Positions 50,030-58,444 of a DNA stretch of 64,000 nt are shown one piece after another; positions within the stretch are counted from its first letter, which is position 1; every line of letters starts with the position of its first letter. The notes below the pieces were generated by a model. It saw only the letters and a list, made by a program, of their open reading frames with translations, was not told the origin of the DNA and made no database searches. Source of the stretch: Brevibacillus porteri (GTDB taxonomy: Bacteria; Bacillota; Bacilli; Brevibacillales; Brevibacillaceae); NCBI RefSeq assembly GCF_003013475.1, contig NZ_PXZO01000067.1, forward strand, positions 62,001 to 126,000, read 5' to 3'. Made by a program: the position numbers and the translations under genes.

Positions 50030-50779
50030 GTGTCCTCAGATTTGGTGATGGATACTTGCTTGTTGGCAGGCTCGATTATTTTGAAAAACGGTGGGGAGAC
50101 ATATCGGACGGAAGAGACAATGGCATTGATTGCGAAGGCTGCGGGGATGGATGATGTCAACAGCTCTGCTACGCCCACGAGCATCATCTTGTCCTTTCGT
50201 TGCAGTGGACTGGATCATACAAGAATGGTTCGCACCCCCAAACGTACGACCAACCTCAATAAAATTACGCTGGTGAATGATGTTTCCCGACAGTTTGTCG
50301 GTGGGAAAATTAATTTGGAGCAAGCCTATCGGACGCTGCGTGAGATCGATCAAAAAAAGCAGATCTATCCGAAATGGTTGCAGCATCTAGCAGCCGCTAC
50401 GGCCAGCGGCTCCTTTTCTATGCTTGCAGGGGGAGATTGGGGTAGTCTGATTCCTTCTGCGATGGCAGGGTTGATTGTGAATCTGAGCCAGGAATATTTA
50501 GAACAGTTTGTCCGGATGAAGTTTTTTACGGAGTTCTCTGCCGCTTTACTAGGGGGACTTTTCGCGTTGTTGACCGTGACGATCTTTCCGCAGTTGCATT
50601 TAAGCATCATTATTATTGGTGCGATGCTTCCGTTGTTTCCGGGGATCGCCATCACCAACTCGCTTCGGGATTTGATGGCTGGTGATTTGGTTGCAGGTGT
50701 TTCACGCGGAGTAGAAGCCATGCTGACAGCTGTCTCCGTAGCGGTAGCCACAGCCATTATTCTTTCGTTTACGAGGTGA
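50030..50779 (+). CDS. Threonine/serine exporter family protein, ThrE N-part (YjjP-like)
   Basis: A 249-residue protein of the DUF1212/YjjP half of the ThrE exporter. A soluble N-terminal region (L-x-G-G-E-T-Y-R-T-E-E-T, P-T-S-I-I-L-S) precedes about five membrane helices starting near residue 118, with L-F-P-G-I-A-I-T-N-S-L-R-D. ThrE exports threonine and serine in Corynebacterium; here its two halves are separate genes. GTG 50030 sits 15 bases after yabT. Its stop overlaps the next gene. Not part of the B. subtilis order, where yabT runs into tilS. Confidence 0.87.
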   Translation: MSSDLVMDTCLLAGSIILKNGGETYRTEETMALIAKAAGMDDVNSSATPTSIILSFRCSGLDHTRMVRTPKRTTNLNKITLVNDVSRQFVGGKINLEQAYRTLREIDQKKQIYPKWLQHLAAATASGSFSMLAGGDWGSLIPSAMAGLIVNLSQEYLEQFVRMKFFTEFSAALLGGLFALLTVTIFPQLHLSIIIIGAMLPLFPGIAITNSLRDLMAGDLVAGVSRGVEAMLTAVSVAVATAIILSFTR

Positions 50780-50784
50780 GTACG

Positions 50785-51237
50785 ATGTTGTTACAAGGAT
50801 TGGCGCTTAGCTTCGCCTCTTCAGTAGCGTGGTGTGTGCTGTTCAATGTGCCGGTTCGAACCATCGTAGCGGGTGGTTTTGCCGGAGTGGTCGGTTTTCT
50901 CGTCTACTCCATTCTTCCTATCTACGGTGCAGAGGTATTGTTGTCGACGTTTGTTTCGGCTGCTGCTGTCTCTTTGCTCAGTCAACTCTTATCTATTATA
51001 CTGCGAGTTCCTTCTACGAATTTTAGTGTCGCGGGCATTATTCCACTGGTACCAGGATCGTTGGCTTACAAAGCCATGCTTGCTTTTGTGAACAACGATT
51101 ATGTCGGAGGGATTACACTGGCGACCAAGACTTTGATGGTGGCTGGCGCGATTGCTTCTGGGCTTATATTTGGAATTTCGGTACTGACGATTTGGAAAGG
51201 GGCCCGCTATGCTGGCAATCGTGCGCAACGAGATTGA
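50785..51237 (+). CDS. Threonine/serine exporter family protein, ThrE C-part (YjjB-like)
   Basis: A 150-residue membrane protein of the DUF3815/YjjB half of ThrE, with about five hydrophobic segments and I-P-L-V-P-G-S-L-A-Y-K-A-M. It should assemble with the preceding YjjP-like subunit. ATG 50785 lies five to six bases past GAGGTG; the GTG at 50776 (overlapping the upstream stop) would add three residues. Its 3' end overlaps tilS by 29 bases. Confidence 0.85.
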   Translation: MLLQGLALSFASSVAWCVLFNVPVRTIVAGGFAGVVGFLVYSILPIYGAEVLLSTFVSAAAVSLLSQLLSIILRVPSTNFSVAGIIPLVPGSLAYKAMLAFVNNDYVGGITLATKTLMVAGAIASGLIFGISVLTIWKGARYAGNRAQRD

Positions 51238-52639
51238 GTCCGAGGGGCTTTTGCTTCCAGGTGAGACCATTGTTGTCGGAGTTTCCGGCGGCAACGATTC
51301 TACCGCACTGTTGCATATATTGGCTTCTCTCAATAAACAATACCAGTATAATTGGAAGCTGCATGCTGTCCATCTGAATCACGGCTTTCGTGGGGAAGAA
51401 GCAAGGCAGGACGCTCTCTATGCAGAAGAGCTGTGTCGTGAACTCGGCGTGGCTTTCCACCTGTTTGAGTATGATGTCCCCGCTTATATGGAAAAAACGG
51501 GACTGGGCGGGCAAGAAGCAAGTCGCGACATTCGCTATCGGCTGTATCGAGAAGTAGGTCTGGCGCAAGGAGCGACCAAGCTGGCATTGGCCCATCATGC
51601 TGACGATCAGGTGGAAACGATTCTTTTTCGTTTTGTGCGAGGCAGTAGGTTGCATGGACTGACAGGGATGCCGAAGCGAAGAATGCTTGCGGATTGCCCG
51701 ATTGAGCTCGTGCGTCCGCTCTTGCATAAAACGCGTCAAGAACTGGAAGGCTACTGTCGGGATCATCAACTCGTCCCTCGTGAGGATAGTAGCAACCAAT
51801 CGCGCAAGTATACGCGCAATCTGCTGCGTCTGGATGTCATGCCCTTATTGGAAAAAGTGAATGACAAGTATCGGGAGCATATCTTGGCTACCGCAGAGGC
51901 AATCCGGCAGGACGAAGCGCTTTTAATGAGGCTGGCGATTGAGCAGTTGAACGAGGTAACGATTGAGAAAAAACCTGAAGCATTTTTGATGGACAATGAC
52001 AAGTTTCAAACTTGTGACGTTGCTTTACAAAGGAGAATGATTACTCTAATATTAAGTTATCTCTCAAAACATACCGAATGGTCTTCGCAACATGTGGAGA
52101 CCGTTTTGCACATGCTAGGGGGAAGTCGCCCTTCTGCGGAATTGCATTTGCCGAATGACCTGGTAGTCGACCGGGTGTACGAGCGAATCACTTTTCGTCG
52201 TAGAAAGCGACAGGATCGCATACATACGTATAGTTACGAGCTCGCCGTTCCCGGTGTAACCTGGATCGACGAGAGTAAGGCCACGGTACATATTACTTAC
52301 CTGGAAGGTCCCATGGATTGGGAGCGACTCCCGGCGAATGAAGCGGTCTTTGATGCCGATCAGTTGCCAGGATCGCTGTATTTGCGTAACCGAAAACCTG
52401 GAGACCGCCTCACCCTGTTTGGCTCAGCAGATGGAAAGAAGAAGCTAAAGGATTTATTGATTGATGCCAAATTTCCGCGAGCATGGCGTGACAAACTTCC
52501 GCTTTTGACGGCGGGCGATGAGGTGATTTTGATACCAGGTGTGCGCCGTTCCGCCGTAGCGCCTGTCAGTGGACAGACCAGGCGTTTTCTACACGTGCGG
52601 GTAGAGTTTGGAGAAGATTGGCGGGAGGTTTTTTCATGA
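51209..52639 (+). CDS. tilS: tRNA(Ile)-lysidine synthetase
   Basis: A 476-residue TilS. It has the PP-loop S-G-G-N-D-S near residue 30 (usual SGGxDS), V-H-L-N-H-G-F-R near 58 and A-H-H-A-D-D-Q-V-E-T near 130, then helical and C-terminal domains (R-N-R-K-P-G-D-R near 395). It converts C34 of the tRNA-Ile CAU anticodon to lysidine so that AUA is read as Ile, an essential step. Co-translated with the ThrE-like genes and hpt. Confidence 0.95.
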   Translation: MLAIVRNEIESEGLLLPGETIVVGVSGGNDSTALLHILASLNKQYQYNWKLHAVHLNHGFRGEEARQDALYAEELCRELGVAFHLFEYDVPAYMEKTGLGGQEASRDIRYRLYREVGLAQGATKLALAHHADDQVETILFRFVRGSRLHGLTGMPKRRMLADCPIELVRPLLHKTRQELEGYCRDHQLVPREDSSNQSRKYTRNLLRLDVMPLLEKVNDKYREHILATAEAIRQDEALLMRLAIEQLNEVTIEKKPEAFLMDNDKFQTCDVALQRRMITLILSYLSKHTEWSSQHVETVLHMLGGSRPSAELHLPNDLVVDRVYERITFRRRKRQDRIHTYSYELAVPGVTWIDESKATVHITYLEGPMDWERLPANEAVFDADQLPGSLYLRNRKPGDRLTLFGSADGKKKLKDLLIDAKFPRAWRDKLPLLTAGDEVILIPGVRRSAVAPVSGQTRRFLHVRVEFGEDWREVFS

Positions 52640-53175
52640 ATCAAGACATCGAGAAGATTTTGCTATCAGAAGAGGATATCGCGGTAAAAGTTCAAGAATT
52701 AGGCAAGACGCTGGCTGCAGAATACAGGGATAAAAATCCATTGGTCATCTGCGTGCTGAAAGGTGCAGTCGTTTTCATGGCTGATCTGATCCGTCACATG
52801 GATATTCCGTGCGAAATGGATTTCATGGCTGTTTCCAGCTACGGAAGCGGGACAGAATCCTCCGGCATGGTGAAAATCTTGAAGGATCTCGATACATCTG
52901 TGCAAAACAGACATGTGCTGGTTGTAGAAGACATCATGGACAGTGGGCTGACGCTGAGCCGCTTGGTAGAGCTGTTGCGCCATCGGGAAGCTGCTTCCGT
53001 AAAAGTGGTGACTCTCTTGAACAAACCAGAGCGTCGCAAGGTGGATATTTCACCAGACTATAAGGGTTACGATGTTCCAGACGAATTCGTTGTGGGATAC
53101 GGCTTGGACTATGACGAGCACTACCGTAATCTGCCTTATATCGGTGTATTGAAGCCTGAGGTCTACACAAAGTAG
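52636..53175 (+). CDS. hpt: Hypoxanthine phosphoribosyltransferase
   Basis: A 179-residue purine salvage enzyme (hprT). The PRPP motif V-L-V-V-E-D-I-M-D-S-G near residue 99, an S-S-Y-G near 71 and the F-V-V-G-Y-G-L-D-Y near 153 are clear. ATG 52636 has GGGAGG seven bases upstream and overlaps the tilS stop. The tilS-hpt-ftsH order is conserved. In Listeria and B. subtilis HprT and TilS have been reported to act together on ftsH expression. Confidence 0.96.
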   Translation: MNQDIEKILLSEEDIAVKVQELGKTLAAEYRDKNPLVICVLKGAVVFMADLIRHMDIPCEMDFMAVSSYGSGTESSGMVKILKDLDTSVQNRHVLVVEDIMDSGLTLSRLVELLRHREAASVKVVTLLNKPERRKVDISPDYKGYDVPDEFVVGYGLDYDEHYRNLPYIGVLKPEVYTK

Positions 53176-53244
53176 GTTTGTTGTGGAGACTGTGCTTTCT
53201 ATGATAAAATGTGAAAAGTGTCTGTTCGTGAGAGGAGGTAAGGA

Positions 53245-55215
53245 ATGAATCGCTTTTTTCGTAATACCGGGTTCTACCTACTGATTTTTCTTGTCACGGT
53301 CGGGATCGTGAATTTCATCCTCTCCGGTACTGATAAGGTTGGGAAACTTACATATCAGGAATTCCGGATACAGCTAAAAGCTGACAACGTCACTGAGTTG
53401 GCGCTTCGACCAGAGAATGGTACTTACAGGGTTGAGGGTACGTTGGCAAAAGCTATTCCGGGACAGGAAAGCAACAAATTTTTTACCAATGTTCCTTTGT
53501 ATGATTCAGATGTTGTGAAGCTAGTCGAAGAGAAAATCGATGCACAAAAGGTGAAGAATGTAGCGTTCAATCCTGCGGAGGGCAACAGCATTTGGCTCAC
53601 GTTCTTGACCTCTATCATTCCTTTTGTCATCATCTTCATCCTGTTTTTCTTTCTTCTGAACAACGCCCAAGGTGGCGGAAGCCGAGTCATGAACTTCGGT
53701 AAAAGCCGCGCGAAGCTTTACAACGAAGAAAAGAAACGCGTTACCTTTGACGACGTAGCAGGAGCGGACGAAGAAAAGGCTGAGCTGGAGGAAGTCGTTG
53801 ACTTCCTGAAAGACAACCGTAAGTTCAACGCGGTTGGTGCTCGTATTCCAAAAGGGGTACTGCTTGTAGGACCTCCAGGTACAGGTAAAACCTTGCTCGC
53901 TCGCGCTGTTGCAGGCGAAGCTGGTGTACCGTTCTTCAGTATCTCTGGTTCTGACTTCGTGGAAATGTTCGTTGGGGTGGGTGCATCTCGCGTACGTGAC
54001 CTGTTTGAAAATGCGAAGAAAAATGCTCCTTGCATTATCTTTATTGACGAGATTGACGCTGTGGGTCGTCAACGCGGAGCTGGACTCGGCGGCGGCCACG
54101 ACGAGCGCGAGCAAACTCTCAACCAGTTGCTCGTAGAGATGGACGGTTTTGGTGGAAACGAAGGGATCATCATGATCGCTGCGACCAACCGACCTGACAT
54201 TCTCGACCCGGCTCTCTTGCGTCCGGGACGTTTTGACCGTCAAATTACAGTAGATCGTCCTGATATCAAAGGCCGTGAAGCGGTGCTCAAGGTTCATGCC
54301 CGCAACAAGCCGATTGGTGAAGACGTGAAGCTGGACGTGATTGCTCGGGGTACATCGGGCTTCACGGGTGCAGATTTGGAGAACTTGTTGAATGAAGCAG
54401 CTCTCTTGACTGCTCGTAGAAACAAAAAGCAAATTACCATGACAGAAGTGGATGAAGCGATCGACCGCGTAATTGCTGGTCCAGCGAAGAAGTCTCGCGT
54501 AGTGAGCGAAGACGAACGACGCCTAGTAGCCTTCCACGAAGCTGGTCATACAATCATCGGATACCATCTGAGAAATGCAGAAATGGTACATAAGGTAACA
54601 ATCATTCCGCGCGGCCAAGCTGGCGGATACACAGTGATGCTGCCGAAAGAAGACCGTTTCTTTGCTACCAAAACGGACCTGCTCGACAAAATCGTCGGTC
54701 TGTTGGGTGGACGTGTTGCGGAGGAAATAGTGCTTGGGGACATTAGTACCGGCGCACATAATGACTTCCAGCGCGCGACTGCTATCGCTCGCAGCATGAT
54801 TACCGAATACGGAATGAGCAAGCTCGGACCGATGCAGTTCGGTAAGAGTCAAGGACAGGTATTCCTGGGCCGCGACTATGGCAATGAGCGTAACTACTCC
54901 GATCAGATTGCATACGAGATCGATCAAGAAATGCAAAATATTATCAACGAGTGCTACGCAAAGTGTACAGAATTGCTGACGACGCACCGTGATCAGCTCG
55001 ATCTGATTGCGAACACGCTGCTCCGTGTAGAGACTCTCGATGCTGAGCAGATCAAGCAATTGATCGAAACAGGTAAAATGGATAACGATCCAGACGCAAA
55101 TAAAGATGTGGTCGTGAACATTCAACCGAAGCTGGAAGAAGTAAAAGAAGAAGTAAAAGAAGAAGTAAAAGAAGAACCAAAGCAAGAAGATACAAACGAA
55201 GAACCGAAACAATAA
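53245..55215 (+). CDS. ftsH: ATP-dependent zinc metalloprotease FtsH
   Basis: A 656-residue membrane AAA+ protease. Two membrane segments (about 6-24 and 117-137) flank a periplasmic loop; Walker A G-P-P-G-T-G-K-T near 211, I-F-I-D-E-I-D-A-V-G-R near 267, the second region of homology R-P-D-I-L-D-P-A-L-L-R-P-G-R-F-D-R, and the protease zinc site H-E-A-G-H near 432 follow in order. It degrades membrane and regulatory proteins and is needed for sporulation. The C-terminal tail is Glu/Lys-rich and repetitive (55141-55176). GAGAGGAGG precedes the ATG. Confidence 0.97.
   Translation: MNRFFRNTGFYLLIFLVTVGIVNFILSGTDKVGKLTYQEFRIQLKADNVTELALRPENGTYRVEGTLAKAIPGQESNKFFTNVPLYDSDVVKLVEEKIDAQKVKNVAFNPAEGNSIWLTFLTSIIPFVIIFILFFFLLNNAQGGGSRVMNFGKSRAKLYNEEKKRVTFDDVAGADEEKAELEEVVDFLKDNRKFNAVGARIPKGVLLVGPPGTGKTLLARAVAGEAGVPFFSISGSDFVEMFVGVGASRVRDLFENAKKNAPCIIFIDEIDAVGRQRGAGLGGGHDEREQTLNQLLVEMDGFGGNEGIIMIAATNRPDILDPALLRPGRFDRQITVDRPDIKGREAVLKVHARNKPIGEDVKLDVIARGTSGFTGADLENLLNEAALLTARRNKKQITMTEVDEAIDRVIAGPAKKSRVVSEDERRLVAFHEAGHTIIGYHLRNAEMVHKVTIIPRGQAGGYTVMLPKEDRFFATKTDLLDKIVGLLGGRVAEEIVLGDISTGAHNDFQRATAIARSMITEYGMSKLGPMQFGKSQGQVFLGRDYGNERNYSDQIAYEIDQEMQNIINECYAKCTELLTTHRDQLDLIANTLLRVETLDAEQIKQLIETGKMDNDPDANKDVVVNIQPKLEEVKEEVKEEVKEEPKQEDTNEEPKQ
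55141..55176 (+). repeat. Three exact 12-base repeats in the ftsH tail
   Basis: GTAAAAGAAGAA occurs three times in tandem and codes for V-K-E-E units in the charged, probably disordered, C-terminal tail. Copy number may vary without a frameshift. Confidence 0.9.
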
Positions 55216-55216
55216 G

Positions 55217-55239
55217 GGGCGCCTCAGGTGCCCTTTTTT
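55217..55239 (+). terminator. Terminator after ftsH
   Basis: GGGCGCC pairs with GGTGCCC (one wobble) around TCA, followed by six T residues. Confidence 0.8.
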
Positions 55240-55261
55240 GCAATATCGGAATGTATTAGGT

Positions 55262-55278
55262 TACCTTTTTAAAAGGTA
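55262..55278. promoter_or_regulatory. Short palindrome upstream of the HAD gene
   Basis: TACCTTTT-T-AAAAGGTA, an eight-base perfect palindrome. It could be an operator. No T-run and no clear promoter around it. Confidence 0.35.
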
Positions 55279-55300
55279 TCGATGAACCAATAAAGCTGAT

Positions 55301-55413
55301 GAGAAGAAAAAGCACAGGGCTCGCAGACCTTGACTCCTTTTTTAAGTGGAGACGGCCAGTGAATCCCCCCTGCTGGCGTGTCAGAGTCGAAGAGAACTGT
55401 GCTTTTTCTTCTC
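55301..55413 (+). ncRNA. Candidate structured leader RNA
   Basis: GAGAAGAAAAAGCACAG (55301-55317) pairs perfectly with CTGTGCTTTTTCTTCTC (55397-55413), 17 bases. Inside are CTTGACTC pairing with GAGTCGAAG (one bulge, 55329-55392) and GCCAG pairing with CTGGC (55355-55359 with 55373-55377). An alternative CTCC/GGAG hairpin (55334-55351) would break the second helix. No known RNA class is recognised and no coding frame fits. Confidence 0.45.
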
Positions 55414-55465
55414 CTTCACTATGTTGACTCAATGGCAAATCCAAAGCGAATGAGAGGGATTGGAT

Positions 55466-56335
55466 ATGTTGCTTACACCGGGTATGGCTGCATTTGACAT
55501 GGACGGAACCTTACTGACTCACGAATCAAAGCTGACAGAAGGAACCAAAGAAGCACTTCGCCAATTACAACAGCAAGGCTGCAAACTCGTTTTGTCTACG
55601 GGCAGGATGTATGGCTCCGCTCAAATTCCGATCGAATCCTTTCCTTTTGACGGGTATGTCTGTAGCAATGGGGGTGCTGTTTTCGAAGGGGATGGCACGT
55701 TGGTCCGTAAATGGCTCCTTCCTACTGAGATGGTAATCGGTGCGATCCATGCATTGAGGCAAGAAACGATATATTATGAGCTTCATGATACCAACAGCAA
55801 TCGCTGGATGATCAAAGAAGACCGTGAACGCTTGGAAGCGACCCTGAGTGAGGACGCATCTGTGGAAGGATTCTCGATCTTGAAATTTCCTTACTACAGG
55901 CTCGCTCGCGTAGAGCCATTGGCAGAGATGCTGGAAAAAGTAGAGTCCGGGGAAGTAGAAATCGTCAAGTTCTTCATCTGGCATCAAGATCCGGATCGTC
56001 TTGAGTGGGTGAAAGAGCAACTGAGGCCTTGGAGCGAGCAAGTGACGATCACTTCATCTGGCAAGCAGAATGTCGAAGTGATTCCTCAAGGGGTTTCCAA
56101 ATGGGAAGGGCTTCAATACTTCTGTGAGAAATGGGGAATCTCCCCAGAGAAAGTAATGGCATTTGGCGATGAAGAAAACGATCGTGAGGCATTAACAGGT
56201 GCAGGATATTCCGTCGCAATGGAAAACGCTTCTGACGAGATCAAGCAAGTGGCCAAATATATCGCCCCACACCATAATGAGGAAGGCGTTGCCCGATTTA
56301 TTCGGGAGCGCGTTCTCGGAGATAAAGGCGAGTAA
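55466..56335 (+). CDS. Cof-type HAD-superfamily phosphatase
   Basis: A 289-residue HAD hydrolase of the Cof/YwpJ type. F-D-M-D-G-T-L near residue 9 (nucleophile Asp), S-T-G-R near 43 (motif II Thr), a large alpha/beta cap, K-W-E-G-L near 210 (motif III Lys) and F-G-D-E-E-N-D near 233 (motif IV Asp pair) are all present. The substrate is unknown; such enzymes dephosphorylate sugar phosphates, FMN or pyridoxal phosphate. ATG 55466 lies seven bases after GAGAGGG; TTG 55460 is too near. Preceded by a structured element and followed by a terminator. Confidence 0.9.
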   Translation: MLLTPGMAAFDMDGTLLTHESKLTEGTKEALRQLQQQGCKLVLSTGRMYGSAQIPIESFPFDGYVCSNGGAVFEGDGTLVRKWLLPTEMVIGAIHALRQETIYYELHDTNSNRWMIKEDRERLEATLSEDASVEGFSILKFPYYRLARVEPLAEMLEKVESGEVEIVKFFIWHQDPDRLEWVKEQLRPWSEQVTITSSGKQNVEVIPQGVSKWEGLQYFCEKWGISPEKVMAFGDEENDREALTGAGYSVAMENASDEIKQVAKYIAPHHNEEGVARFIRERVLGDKGE

Positions 56336-56342
56336 GAGAATG

Positions 56343-56388
56343 AAAAAGCAGAAACTGCGTCTGTACAGGCCGGTTTCTGCTTTTTTCT
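56343..56388 (+). terminator. Terminator after the HAD gene
   Basis: AAAAAGCAGAAACTG pairs with CGGTTTCTGCTTTTT (one wobble), followed by T residues. Confidence 0.9.
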
Positions 56389-56390
56389 CG

Positions 56391-56420
56391 TTGTTATTGA
56401 GAATTATTATCAATTATAAT
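56391..56420 (+). promoter_or_regulatory. Fur-boxed promoter of the AraC-lipoprotein gene
   Basis: TTGTTA (56391-56396) and TATAAT (56415-56420) have an 18-base spacer. The 15-base TGAGAATTATTATCA (56398-56412) matches the 7-1-7 Fur box TGATAATNATTATCA except at one base, and fills the spacer. Iron-loaded Fur would block RNA polymerase here. Confidence 0.85.
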
Positions 56421-56459
56421 GGTCGTATAAATACTGGCAAGTGGAGAGTGATTGCAACG

Positions 56460-58424
56460 ATGATGCGCAAAGAGCTTATGATTTTGTGGAACCATGCATC
56501 CGTGAAAGTATTGGATGTACGCCATCAGATCGTGCAGCCAGGTGAAAAAATAACGGCTTATCAGCTCCCGGCCAGCGTATTTTTGTTTACGGTTCGAGGT
56601 CGAGCAGTCGTGCAGCTCAATGATGTGATGTACCCGGTCCATACATTTCATGTGATTCATGGGGGCAAAGGGCTGACTCTCAACGTAAGCGTTACGGATA
56701 ACGAATGGGAATCCTACATCATTTTCTATAAAGCAATAATTCCGTTGCCAAGTCGTCAGGAAATCATGAATCTCCTGAAATCCCGCAACTGGTTTTTGTC
56801 TCCTTATTCTATTGTGCCGCAGCAGCCTATCACTTTGTTGGACAAGTTGGATCATCTACGGTCCGTTTGGAACAGCGGGGATGAGGATGAATTGAGACAA
56901 TTGCGGGCCAAAGGATGGTTTCATCTGTTTGTTTGCGAGCTGCTTGATCAGATGGATGAGCAAGAAGAGGGGATTACCCAACATGATCTCGTTTTCCTTG
57001 CGAAGCAATACATCCATCAACACTATGCGGAACCGATTACGCTTGCGGCAATCGCTCAGACATTGAATTACAGCATTCCGTACTTGTCGAAGCAGTTCAA
57101 GCGTCAGACGGGTCATAGTCCGATCGATTATTTGATTGGTGTGAGACTCGAAAAGGCAAAGGACTTGTTGGTTCGTACGGATGCCACTCTTCAGGAAGTG
57201 GCGGAAGGTGTCGGGTATACGGATTTCTCCTATTTCATCAGAGCCTTCAAAAAATATACGGGTCTGACTCCCGGACAATTCAAGGAGCAAGCATTGTACG
57301 TTGATGAAGGCTCAGAATATCCTATGAAAAGGCTAAGATCAGAACTGGTCTTCCTATCGAATGAAACATACAATCTGATTGTTGTTGAAAATCATTCTCA
57401 GAGGGATAGGGGAATAGACGTGAAAGGAAGAATGCACAAGCTCGTGCTGGGGCTTGCTTTGTTACTCAGTGCATGTTCAGGTACAACGACAGGAAGTAGT
57501 GGAACGCAGCATGCTACACCCGTTGCGACTTCGGCGACAGAGGCGACTTCACAACCGACAGAGCAACAATGGCCGCGAACGTATGTGGATGCACTCGGAA
57601 AAGAAGTAGTGATTCCCAAAGAGCCGAAGCGCATTGTCGTGACTCATTTCGGGATGATGGAATACTTTTTTGCGTTGGAAACGCCACCGATTGCGTCTAC
57701 ACTTGCTGACCGCATGCTGACTACTTTTGAAACGTTGAAGCCATACGCGAGTACCGCAACGGTAAAAGATATCGGGGAAGTGAGGACGCCGAATCTAGAG
57801 ATGATGGCAGACCTAAATCCAGATTTGATTGTCGCTTTCTCCGGGACACACAATGAAGTATACGCAGATTTAAGCAGCATTTCGCCGGTGGCCATGATTA
57901 ACAATACGGAGGAACGGAGCTGGACAGAAACGCTCCGCGAATACGCCAAGCTGATCGGCAAAGAGCAAATGGCCGAGGATTATATTACGAATTTGCAGAC
58001 GCTAATGGGTGAAGCCAGAGAGAAATTGGCCAAGCATAAAGACAAGTCCGTAACGTTTTTACGGGCGACAGGTGATGGAAGCACTTTTTATGTACTGGAC
58101 GACAATGACGTTTCGTATGCGTACGACCAAGAAACAGGCTTGGGACTGAAGTCTCCGGGGCAGTACAAGCTGGAGGGCGATGTCATTTCACTGGAGGGTG
58201 TCACGGTTCTTAATCCAGATTATATTTTCGTGGTCGATCATGCGGACAGAATGGATAAAACGATGGCGGAGTTAAACCAAAGCAAAGTATGGCAATCGTT
58301 AAAAGCCGTAAATGAAAAGCATGTATTCCCATTGGATGTATCGATTAGTACGAAAGGACCGTTGGCGATCAAGTATGCGACGAATAAGGTGCTCGAATAC
58401 ATATCCACCAACGAAAGCTTTTGA
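56460..58424 (+). CDS. AraC-family regulator fused in frame to a siderophore-binding lipoprotein
   Basis: One open frame of 654 residues with two protein types. Residues 1-140 are a cupin-like sensor. Residues about 172-280 are a double-HTH AraC domain (F-K-R-Q-T-G-H-S-P-I-D-Y, then V-G-Y-T-D-F-S-Y-F-I-R-A-F-K-K-Y-T-G-L-T-P). After a 40-residue linker, residues 321-340 form a complete lipoprotein signal ending in lipobox L-S-A-C (Cys 339). The rest (about 375-654) is a PBP type III Fe-siderophore-binding domain (D-A-L-G-K-E-V-V-I-P-K-E-P-K-R-I-V-V). B. subtilis Btr is also AraC plus binding protein but activates feuABC-besA from the cytoplasm. Here an internal start (next entry) could release the binding protein separately. 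Whether this is a true fusion or a lost stop codon is open. Fur-controlled. Confidence 0.8.
   Translation: MMRKELMILWNHASVKVLDVRHQIVQPGEKITAYQLPASVFLFTVRGRAVVQLNDVMYPVHTFHVIHGGKGLTLNVSVTDNEWESYIIFYKAIIPLPSRQEIMNLLKSRNWFLSPYSIVPQQPITLLDKLDHLRSVWNSGDEDELRQLRAKGWFHLFVCELLDQMDEQEEGITQHDLVFLAKQYIHQHYAEPITLAAIAQTLNYSIPYLSKQFKRQTGHSPIDYLIGVRLEKAKDLLVRTDATLQEVAEGVGYTDFSYFIRAFKKYTGLTPGQFKEQALYVDEGSEYPMKRLRSELVFLSNETYNLIVVENHSQRDRGIDVKGRMHKLVLGLALLLSACSGTTTGSSGTQHATPVATSATEATSQPTEQQWPRTYVDALGKEVVIPKEPKRIVVTHFGMMEYFFALETPPIASTLADRMLTTFETLKPYASTATVKDIGEVRTPNLEMMADLNPDLIVAFSGTHNEVYADLSSISPVAMINNTEERSWTETLREYAKLIGKEQMAEDYITNLQTLMGEAREKLAKHKDKSVTFLRATGDGSTFYVLDDNDVSYAYDQETGLGLKSPGQYKLEGDVISLEGVTVLNPDYIFVVDHADRMDKTMAELNQSKVWQSLKAVNEKHVFPLDVSISTKGPLAIKYATNKVLEYISTNESF
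57420..58424 (+). other. Possible internal translation start for the lipoprotein half
   Basis: GTG at 57420, in frame with the fusion (residue 321), has GAGGGATAGGGG just upstream. Translation from it yields M-K-G-R-M-H-K then a hydrophobic core and the lipobox, a complete 334-residue substrate-binding lipoprotein. The ribosome-binding site in the middle of the frame is the main sign that this was, or still is, a separate gene. Confidence 0.6.
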
Positions 58425-58444
58425 GAAAGGAGGAGGAAGGGCGA

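Noticed and set aside
55296..55413. CTGATGAG followed by a long helix, like a hammerhead ribozyme core
   Set aside because: After the helix there is TCCTTCAC instead of the required GAAA and no cleavage-site helix, so the hammerhead fold is not possible.
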